DNA of 64,000 bases from Marinilabilia rubra (GTDB lineage Bacteria; Bacteroidota; Bacteroidia; Bacteroidales; Marinilabiliaceae), in contig NZ_QEWP01000008.1 in assembly GCF_003121985.1 (NCBI RefSeq), positions 124,001 to 188,000 on the forward strand, given 5' to 3'. The translations under genes and the position numbers were made by a program. This document shows, in pieces, positions 57,682 to 64,000 of this stretch. Each line of letters opens with the position of its first letter. Positions within the stretch are counted from its first letter, which is position 1. The notes under the pieces were generated by a model, which worked only from the letters and a program-made list of their open reading frames with translations, searched no databases and was not told the DNA's origin.

Positions 57682-57717
57682 CGACGCAAAAATTTTTCAT
57701 CTAAAATCAGAATTAAA

Positions 57718-58428
57718 ATGGGACGCGCATTTGAATACAGAAAAGCCAGAAAACTTAAGAGATGGGGTAATATGGCTAAAACGTTTACTAAAATTGGTCG
57801 TGAAATTGCCATTGCAGTTAAAGATGGAGGTCCCGATCCTGCGGCAAACCCGCGTCTCCGTGTGTTGATTCAGAATGCCAAAACCGCTAATATGCCCAAA
57901 GACAATGTTGAGCGGGCAATAAAAAAGGCTTCGGGAAAAGATCAGGCCGATTATAAAGAGGTCGTTTACGAAGGATATGCTCCACATGGTATTGCTGTTT
58001 TGGTTGAAACCGCCACAGATAATCCCACTCGGACCGTTGCCAATGTCAGAAGTTACTTCAATAAAGCAGGAGGATCATTGGGAACATCCGGAAGTGTAGA
58101 TTATATGTTTGAGCACAAATGCAGCTTCAAAGCGAAAATGAAAGAAGGCATTGATCTTGAAGAATTGGAGCTGGAATTGATTGATTCAGGGGTGCAGGAA
58201 GTTTTTGCGGATGAAGGATTTATTATGATTTATGGAGACTTTGAAGCATTCGGGCCTATACAAAAGCACCTCGAAGAAAATGATTTCGAGATAGAAAATG
58301 CTGAATTTGAGCGCATTCCTCAGGATACACGAGAGCTTAACGAGGAGCAGAGTGCAGATATTGAGAAACTGTTGGCAAAATTTGAGGAAGATGAGGATGT
58401 GACAAACGTCTTTCACAATATGGGCTAA
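57718..58428 (+). CDS. yebC: YebC/PmpR family protein (TACO1-like)
   Basis: The 236-residue protein begins MGRAFEYRKARKLKRWGNMA, the family start, and contains NPRLRVLIQNAKTANMPKDN, GYAPHGIAVLVETATDNPTR and the acidic C-terminal helix. Family members are transcription regulators or translation factors that relieve ribosome stalling at proline runs. No Cys-rich or DNA-binding motif is otherwise seen. Its stop is followed by a bidirectional hairpin. Confidence 0.93.
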   Translation: MGRAFEYRKARKLKRWGNMAKTFTKIGREIAIAVKDGGPDPAANPRLRVLIQNAKTANMPKDNVERAIKKASGKDQADYKEVVYEGYAPHGIAVLVETATDNPTRTVANVRSYFNKAGGSLGTSGSVDYMFEHKCSFKAKMKEGIDLEELELELIDSGVQEVFADEGFIMIYGDFEAFGPIQKHLEENDFEIENAEFERIPQDTRELNEEQSADIEKLLAKFEEDEDVTNVFHNMG

Positions 58429-58469
58429 TCACCATTTAATAAGAGAATGGGTTGAAGTTTTTTACAAAT

Positions 58470-58509
58470 AAAAAAACCCGGGGCAGAACCTAATCTGTTC
58501 CGGGTTTTT
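58470..58509. terminator. Bidirectional terminator between yebC and DUF302 genes
   Basis: AAAAACCCGG and CCGGGTTTTT form the base of a hairpin with an inner CAGA/TCTG pair; A and T runs flank it. Confidence 0.8.
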
Positions 58510-58517
58510 AAGTTGCT

Positions 58518-58985
58518 TTAATCTTCAATAACCCCTTTAATTATATCATTTATATCATTTTGAACATTTGCCATTAATGCTTTTGTTTCCTGATCAGTGT
58601 TTTCAGAGAGAGCCTTGAGGTTCATCATAGATAAATATGTATTGCCATCAGCTTTTTCATAAACAGATACACGGCAGGGCATCAATGCCAGGAAGTGCTT
58701 CATTTGGTCGTTGTCCAATACCTTGAAAGCATGCTCCGCATTACATAGCACAATTATTTTGGTTGGCTTTACATCTTTGCCGGCCTTTTTCATGCTAGCC
58801 TGCATGTCGTGCTCGGTGGGAATGGACCAGCCGGCATCCTTTGCAGATTTTCGGATCGTTTCAACTGTCTTGTCAAGCTGAAATTTACTCTGTTTTTCAA
58901 TGGTGATGGACGGGGACTTTTGTGCATTGGCCACCATTGCGATTCCAATGAATAATAATGTTGCTAAAACTCTGAATTGTTTCAT
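58518..58985 (-). CDS. DUF302 family periplasmic protein
   Basis: The 155-residue protein (ATG 58985; a nine-codon upstream extension is not used because MKQFRVLATLLFIG is a good signal peptide) is exported, with cleavage near ANAQ. The mature domain shows the DUF302 pattern: TVETIRKSAKDAGWSIPTEHD, IIVLCNAEHAFKVL and MPCRVSVYEKADGNTYLSMMN. Its two Cys residues could form a disulfide. Function is unknown; DUF302 proteins are often annotated as redox or metal-related. It is convergent with yebC. Confidence 0.85.
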   Translation of the reverse strand: MKQFRVLATLLFIGIAMVANAQKSPSITIEKQSKFQLDKTVETIRKSAKDAGWSIPTEHDMQASMKKAGKDVKPTKIIVLCNAEHAFKVLDNDQMKHFLALMPCRVSVYEKADGNTYLSMMNLKALSENTDQETKALMANVQNDINDIIKGVIED

Positions 58986-59203
58986 GGCTTTTAGTTTTTT
59001 GCATAGAAACATTTAGATGTATCGAAATGTTCAGCGTTCTTTAATAACCTTGACATTGCTCATTCCATTTTTCGGGTAAATTGCCGTAATTTCGGTCAGG
59101 GTTGGGTTGAATTGAAAACAAAACAGCCCATTTGTTATTTTATAAGGTATAATATATGTGTCACCACCTTCTTTAGAAAAATTGAAGGATCAATAAAAGA
59201 TTT

Positions 59204-60574
59204 ATGCAAGACATTAAACAATACATTGAAGAGAACAAGGATCGTTTTTTAGAGGAATTGTTCGAGTTAATCAGGATTCCATCCATCAGCAGTGATTCAT
59301 CCCGAAAGGAAGATATGCGCAAAGCCTCCGAACAATGGGCGAGGATTCTTTTGGAAGCGGGAGCCGACAACGCCCGGGTGATGGAGACCAAAGGACATCC
59401 GGTTGTTTTCGGAGAGAAAAAGGTAGATGAAAATGCACCGACAGTTTTGGTTTACGGTCATACTGATGTAATGCCGGTGGATCCGGTGGATCTGTGGGAT
59501 ACAGATCCTTTTGAGCCGGTTATTAAAGATGGTAAGATTTGGGCCCGTGGCGCTGATGATGATAAGGGACAGGCTTTTATGCATGCTAAGGCATTTGAGT
59601 ATTTGGTAAAAACCAATCAGTTGAAATGTAATGTCAAATTTTTGATCGAAGGTGAGGAAGAGATCGGATCAGCGAATTTACCTGAGTTTTGTGAGAATAA
59701 TAAGGATTTACTTAAAGCAGATGTAATACTGGTTTCCGATACTTCCATGTTGGGGGCCGGAACACCCTCTATTACAACAGGGCTTAGAGGGTTGGCATAT
59801 TGGCAGGTGGATGTAACCGGACCAAACAGAGATTTGCATTCGGGAATTTATGGTGGAGCTGTGGCTAATCCTATTAATGTGCTGTCAAAGATGATTGGTG
59901 ATTTGATTGATGAAAACGGACACATTACCATACCCGGTTTTTATGATGATGTAATGGAGGTGAGTGAGCAGGAGCGCACTTTAATGGCCAAGGCCCCCTT
60001 TGATGAGGATGCATATAAGAAATCCATCGATGTAAAAGAACTTCATGGAGAGAAAGGATATGCCACTCCCGAGCGCACAGGAATAAGGCCTTCGTTTGAT
60101 GCCTGCGGAATATGGGGTGGATTTACCGGAGAGGGAGCTAAAACTGTTTTGCCTTCCAAGGCTCATGCTAAGTTGTCCTCCAGATTGGTTCCTAATCAAA
60201 ATCATGAGAAAATTGCGCAACAGTTTAAAGAGTACTTTGAATCTGTTGCTCCGGACTCTGTTAAGGTTGAAGTCTCCGTACTTCACGGAGGTCAGGCATA
60301 TGTTTGCCCTATTGATATGCCAGCTTATCAGGCAGCTGAAATGGCCTATCAGCAAACTTTTAAAAAGCGCCCGGTTCCTGTTCGCAGCGGTGGATCAATT
60401 CCGATTATTTCAACATTCGAACAAATCCTGGGTATAAAATCTGTACTTATGGGGTTTGGCCTCGAGAGTGATGCCATACACAGTCCTAATGAAAATTTTC
60501 CGTTGGACCAGTTTTTTAAAGGAATTGAAACCATTCCTTATTTTTACAAACATTACTCCGAAATGAAAAAGTGA
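59204..60574 (+). CDS. M20 family zinc dipeptidase
   Basis: The 456-residue protein has the M20 metal-site motifs: VYGHTDVMPVDP, WARGADDDKGQ, the general base in IEGEEEIGS, and DTSM. The dimerisation domain contains VTGPNRDLHSGIYGG, and the final metal His lies in ESDAIHSPNE. It resembles the carnosinase/CNDP-like dipeptidase group. It hydrolyses dipeptides in the cytoplasm with two zinc ions. Length matches the family. It stands alone with a terminator. Confidence 0.93.
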   Translation: MQDIKQYIEENKDRFLEELFELIRIPSISSDSSRKEDMRKASEQWARILLEAGADNARVMETKGHPVVFGEKKVDENAPTVLVYGHTDVMPVDPVDLWDTDPFEPVIKDGKIWARGADDDKGQAFMHAKAFEYLVKTNQLKCNVKFLIEGEEEIGSANLPEFCENNKDLLKADVILVSDTSMLGAGTPSITTGLRGLAYWQVDVTGPNRDLHSGIYGGAVANPINVLSKMIGDLIDENGHITIPGFYDDVMEVSEQERTLMAKAPFDEDAYKKSIDVKELHGEKGYATPERTGIRPSFDACGIWGGFTGEGAKTVLPSKAHAKLSSRLVPNQNHEKIAQQFKEYFESVAPDSVKVEVSVLHGGQAYVCPIDMPAYQAAEMAYQQTFKKRPVPVRSGGSIPIISTFEQILGIKSVLMGFGLESDAIHSPNENFPLDQFFKGIETIPYFYKHYSEMKK

Positions 60575-60617
60575 CAAAAATCAATCCTTGACAATAGAGT
60601 AGTGTGTTGATATATTT

Positions 60618-60650
60618 GAGGGTCATTTTTCCAATGACCCTCTTTTTTTT
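60618..60650 (+). terminator. Terminator after the M20 dipeptidase gene
   Basis: GAGGGTCAT and ATGACCCTC form a perfect stem with a seven-base loop, followed by nine T residues. Confidence 0.9.
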
Positions 60651-60833
60651 TGGATATGCTCAAAAAAACAATCTATTATGATTTGTAATGAGTGATTGTT
60701 TAAAAAGAGGGTTTTTATGGCTTTTTGTGTTGTTTATTTTTGATTTGGGTGAAAAAATGAAGGGTTTTGGATTGAAAAAACAATAAATTTTCAAAAAACA
60801 CCCCAAATAATTACTGGTTTGTAATAAAGTTTG

Positions 60834-60841
60834 TATATTTG
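60834..60841 (+). promoter_or_regulatory. -7 box of glnN
   Basis: TATATTTG matches TAnnTTTG, 27 bases before the ATG at 60869. An in-frame TTG at 60839 is part of this box and cannot be the start codon. Confidence 0.5.
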
Positions 60842-60868
60842 CCACAGCTAACTCGAAAAATAATTGTT

Positions 60869-63061
60869 ATGCCAAAGTTGAGATTTTCCGCACTGGAGGA
60901 GCTCCTTGAAAGGGAGCCAAAAAAAGTAGAGGGAACAAGGATTCCCACATCAGACTACTATGGAGAACTGGTTTTTGACCGTTCTAAAATGAAGAAATAC
61001 CTTTCTAAAGAGGCGTTTCAGCATGTTATTGAAACCATGGAAAAAGGGACCCGCATTGATCGCAAAATGGCTGATCAGATTGCTTTGGGGATGAAAGCCT
61101 GGGCCATGGAAAATGGGGCAACTCATTACACTCACTGGTTTCACCCGTTAACTGACGGAACTGCAGAGAAGCATGATGCATTCCTTACTTTTGGTGAGTT
61201 CGGTAGCATGGTTGAAAGTTTTTCAGGATCATTGCTGGTTCAGCAGGAGCCTGATGCTTCAAGCTTCCCATCAGGAGGTATTCGTAATACTTTCGAAGCT
61301 CGTGGTTACACTGCCTGGGACGTTTCATCTTCTGCCTTCATTGTTGGTACAACTTTATGTATCCCAACTATTTTTGTTTCCTATACAGGACACGCTCTTG
61401 ACTATAAAACACCATTGCTGAAAGCAGTGCATGCTGTTGATAAAGCAGCTGTAGATGTTTGTCAGTTTTTTGATAAAAATGTTTCAAAGGTTATCAGTAA
61501 CCTTGGATGGGAGCAGGAGTATTTCCTTATTGATGAAGCTCTTTACAATGCCCGTCCCGACCTTCACCTGACTGGTCGTACTTTGATGGGGCACTCTTCT
61601 GCTAAAGATCAGCAGTTAGATGACCACTATTTCGGTTCTATTCCTACCCGCGTAATTGCTTTTATGGAAGAATTCGAAATTGAAGCATACCGCCTGGGTA
61701 TTCCTGTTAAGACTCGTCACAATGAGGTAGCTCCTAACCAGTTTGAGGTAGCTCCAATTTTTGAAGAAGCCAACCTTGCCAACGATCATAACCAGATGGT
61801 GATGGACGTGATGAAGCGTGTGGCTCGCAAGCATAAATTCAGAGTACTCTTCCATGAGAAGCCATTTGCAGGTATCAATGGTTCAGGTAAGCACAATAAC
61901 TGGTCATTGAGTACCAATACCGGAGTAAACTTGCTTTCACCCGGGAAAAATCCAAAGAGCAACATGCAGTTCCTTACTTTCCTTGTGAACGTACTGAAAG
62001 CTGTTCATGATAACCAGGAGATTCTGCTTGGAAGTATTCTTACTGCCAGTAACTCTCACCGTCTGGGTGCTAACGAGGCTCCTCCGTCAATTATCTCTGC
62101 TTTCCTTGGAACTCAGATTTCAGCTATGCTCGACGAGCTTGAAACCAGGGTATCTGATAAAAAGATGACTCCGGATGAGAAGACTGCTCTTAAACTGGAT
62201 ATTGGTAAAATTCCTGAAATTCTTCTGGATAATACCGATCGTAACCGTACTTCTCCTTTCGCCTTTACCGGAAACCGTTTCGAGTTCCGTGCCGTTGGTT
62301 CTTCTGCTAACTGTGCTTCTGCTTTGATCGTTCTGAATACAGCGGTTGCTAATCAGTTGAAGGAATTTAAGACCGAGGTAGATGCCTTGATTGAGAAAGG
62401 TGTTAAGAAAGATGAAGCTATCTTCCAGGTAATTAAAGAATATATTACTGCTTCTAAAAATATTCGTTTTGATGGTGATGGTTACAGTCAGGAGTGGGTT
62501 GATGAAGCTGCCCGTCGCGGTTTGGCTAACATCTCCAATGTTCCTGAGGCTATTCAGTCATTCCTGATGGATAAGTCTAAGAAGCTGTTTACGGAAAATA
62601 ACGTATTCACAGAAGTTGAGCTGGAAGCCCGCTGCGAAGTTGAAATGGAGAAATTTGCTAAGAAAATCCAGATTGAAGCTCGTGTTTTGGGAGATCTTGC
62701 TCTTAATCACATAGTGCCAACTGCCGTTCAGTACATGAATACATTGATTGAAAATGTACAGGGACTGAAAGATGTATTTGGCGATACCGAAGACTTCCAG
62801 GATCTGGCTTCTGATCGTCTTGATTTGATCAAGAAGATTTCGAACCATATCAAGAGCATCAAGAATAAGACTCACGAAATGGTTGAAGCTCGTAAAGTTG
62901 CCAACAAGGAGGACGATATGACCAAGCTGGCTGAGCAATACGATCAGAATGTTCGTCCTTACCTTGATGATATCAGATATCACATTGATAAGCTTGAATT
63001 GACTGTTGATAACGCAATGTGGCCATTGCCTAAATACAGAGAACTTTTGTTTGCCCGTTAA
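60869..63061 (+). CDS. glnN: Glutamine synthetase type III
   Basis: The 730-residue enzyme matches GlnN of Bacteroidota, whose usual length is about 730. Visible family segments include MAWAMENGATHYTHWFHPLT-type sequence near residue 75-95, GWEQEYFLID (metal Glu), RHNEVAPNQFEVAP, HEKPFAGINGSGKHNNWS (ATP/metal), and ENRFEFRAVGSSAN-like FTGNRFEFRAVGSS. It makes glutamine from glutamate, ammonia and ATP as a dodecamer. The start was moved from an in-frame TTG to the ATG at 60869 because the TTG lies in the -7 box. Codon bias is strong, indicating high expression. A terminator follows. Confidence 0.96.
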   Translation: MPKLRFSALEELLEREPKKVEGTRIPTSDYYGELVFDRSKMKKYLSKEAFQHVIETMEKGTRIDRKMADQIALGMKAWAMENGATHYTHWFHPLTDGTAEKHDAFLTFGEFGSMVESFSGSLLVQQEPDASSFPSGGIRNTFEARGYTAWDVSSSAFIVGTTLCIPTIFVSYTGHALDYKTPLLKAVHAVDKAAVDVCQFFDKNVSKVISNLGWEQEYFLIDEALYNARPDLHLTGRTLMGHSSAKDQQLDDHYFGSIPTRVIAFMEEFEIEAYRLGIPVKTRHNEVAPNQFEVAPIFEEANLANDHNQMVMDVMKRVARKHKFRVLFHEKPFAGINGSGKHNNWSLSTNTGVNLLSPGKNPKSNMQFLTFLVNVLKAVHDNQEILLGSILTASNSHRLGANEAPPSIISAFLGTQISAMLDELETRVSDKKMTPDEKTALKLDIGKIPEILLDNTDRNRTSPFAFTGNRFEFRAVGSSANCASALIVLNTAVANQLKEFKTEVDALIEKGVKKDEAIFQVIKEYITASKNIRFDGDGYSQEWVDEAARRGLANISNVPEAIQSFLMDKSKKLFTENNVFTEVELEARCEVEMEKFAKKIQIEARVLGDLALNHIVPTAVQYMNTLIENVQGLKDVFGDTEDFQDLASDRLDLIKKISNHIKSIKNKTHEMVEARKVANKEDDMTKLAEQYDQNVRPYLDDIRYHIDKLELTVDNAMWPLPKYRELLFAR

Positions 63062-63086
63062 TATTGCGGGAGAGGTTTTGACTCCG

Positions 63087-63121
63087 GAATGCCTGTTGTT
63101 TTCAGCAGGCATTCTTTTTTT
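63087..63121 (+). terminator. Terminator after glnN
   Basis: GAATGCCTGTTG pairs with CAGCAGGCATTC around a TTTT loop, followed by a T run. Confidence 0.9.
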
Positions 63122-63179
63122 ATAACTGATCAATAAAAAAATAATTTTCTCATTTTTTCGTTACTGTTGAGGTTAATAG

Positions 63180-63187
63180 TAACTTTG
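63180..63187 (+). promoter_or_regulatory. -7 box of the PorE-like gene
   Basis: TAACTTTG in the extended form AATAGTAACTTTG, also seen before the sigma-54 activator at 16140. It lies 36 bases before the ATG at 63223. Confidence 0.4.
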
Positions 63188-63222
63188 AGAACTGTGTAAA
63201 CTGTAATAATGTGATCAGTCTA

Positions 63223-64000
63223 ATGCCCCTCATATTTTTTCGGATTTTTAAGAATATATTTTTTTCGGGCCTTTTGGTCGTTTTGTTTATAGGCTGTAGT
63301 GCTGAGACGAAACTGGCATCGGGTGTCAAGCTCTATGATATCGGCGAATACAATAGCGCGGTAGAAAAGTTTCGGAAAATGGACTTTGAAAACCGATATT
63401 ACCGGGGGCAAGCTGCTTTCTATCTGGCCATGTCTTACTATCAGATTGGTCAGGGACCCCGGGCCTCAGCTTATTTTGAACGGGCCATTCGTTATGGGTT
63501 TTCCGATCCTGTTGCGTATTTTTATTTAGGTCAGTCGCTACGGATGCGTGAGGAATATGAGGAGGCCGTAACAGCCTACGAAAAATTTCTTGAGCATGAT
63601 GTAGGGAATAGTGCTGCTCTTAATGGCATTCGGTCTTGTCGTATGGCTCTGAAAAATCCCAAAGAAACACGTTACGAATTGGAGGTGAACCGTGATTTAC
63701 GCTCCAGGGAGAGCGACTACTCTTCTGCTTTTGCCGGAGACGATTACTCTACGGTTTATTTTTCATCAATGCGTGGCGGAGATAAAAAGAAGATTACAAA
63801 TCCGATTACCGGACAGGGGAGTTCCCGCATATTTAGTGCCATTCAGGATGGAGAAGGAGGCTGGGAAGATCCTGTGCTTTTTGTGGGTGGGGAAGATCCT
63901 GTGTTTGATGACGGAACCCCTGCTTTTTCTTTTGACGGGAAAGAAATGTTTTTCACGCGGTGCACATTCTCTGAAGAAGGACCGCAGGGAGCATCGATTA
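63223..64000 (+). CDS. PorE-like lipoprotein of the type IX secretion system, 5' part
   Basis: This partial gene runs off the window end, so only 259 residues are seen. It has a lipoprotein signal ending LFIGC (Cys25), three or four TPR helices (about residues 30-140, with NRYYRGQAAFYLAMSYYQIG and AYFYLGQSLRMREEYEEAV), a linker, and the start of a PD40-type beta propeller (YSTVYFSSMRGGDKKKITNP, then FSFDGKEMFFTR). TPR followed by PD40 is the order of PorE and related OmpA-domain lipoproteins of the T9SS. If so, the missing part should include a carboxypeptidase-like domain and an OmpA peptidoglycan-binding domain. The sorting domain in the SGNH hydrolase supports a T9SS in this organism. Confidence 0.75.
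   Translation, partial: MPLIFFRIFKNIFFSGLLVVLFIGCSAETKLASGVKLYDIGEYNSAVEKFRKMDFENRYYRGQAAFYLAMSYYQIGQGPRASAYFERAIRYGFSDPVAYFYLGQSLRMREEYEEAVTAYEKFLEHDVGNSAALNGIRSCRMALKNPKETRYELEVNRDLRSRESDYSSAFAGDDYSTVYFSSMRGGDKKKITNPITGQGSSRIFSAIQDGEGGWEDPVLFVGGEDPVFDDGTPAFSFDGKEMFFTRCTFSEEGPQGASI

Overview
The window is a 64 kb piece of a Bacteroidota chromosome, most likely from the Marinilabiliales or a related Bacteroidales lineage. The support is: AT-leaning DNA with TAnnTTTG-type -7 promoter boxes, few Shine-Dalgarno sites, a TonB receptor paired with a DUF4249 lipoprotein, a type IX secretion (T9SS) sorting domain, type III glutamine synthetase, an RprXY-like two-component pair, an acpP-fabF-rnc operon, and an LptE-SecG neighbourhood next to a sigma-54 activator. 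No phage, complete insertion sequence, CRISPR array or rRNA operon is visible. The genus cannot be fixed from sequence reading alone.

Layout. 0.2-2.1 kb: a monoacylglycerol-lipase-like hydrolase overlapping a GSCFA protein. 2.8-14.4 kb: a glycogen locus with a GH133 debranching enzyme, a GT4 glycosyltransferase, a GH57 amylase, a 1410-residue fusion of GT3 glycogen synthase to GT35 phosphorylase, and a convergent branching enzyme. No ADP-glucose pyrophosphorylase is present, which fits UDP-glucose-dependent synthesis. 14.5-21.7 kb: kdsB, sigma-54 activator, LptE-like lipoprotein, TPR-like protein, secG, groES, groEL. 21.8-36 kb: nucleotide-sugar epimerase, lepA, RprY/RprX-like regulators, rnc-fabF-acpP, purN, an M23 peptidase, a YitT protein, leuS and tRNA-Arg(CCG). 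36-45 kb: a surface-type lipoprotein, TonB receptor with DUF4249 partner, small conserved proteins, flavodoxin, an O-methyltransferase and an M16 protease, then two identical tRNA-Phe(GAA) genes.

45.4-51.2 kb is the accessory part: a frameshifted outer-membrane-type gene, two paralogous small secreted proteins built from a 19-residue WML[D/N/T] repeat, a decayed LuxR-type regulator, and a large PAS-rich hybrid histidine kinase. The WML-repeat proteins are the best candidate for something undescribed. 51.4-64 kb: a redoxin, a CrtW-like carotenoid oxygenase, gpmI, guaC, DUF3109, a T9SS-sorted SGNH hydrolase, yebC, DUF302, an M20 dipeptidase, glnN, and the start of a PorE-like T9SS lipoprotein running off the window.

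Across the window there are at least two copies of a dispersed intergenic repeat of about 180-195 bp plus two isolated copies of its core, and several short GC-rich palindromes. Many long open frames start at a TTG that is the end of a TAnnTTTG promoter box; starts were moved to the downstream ATG in those cases.
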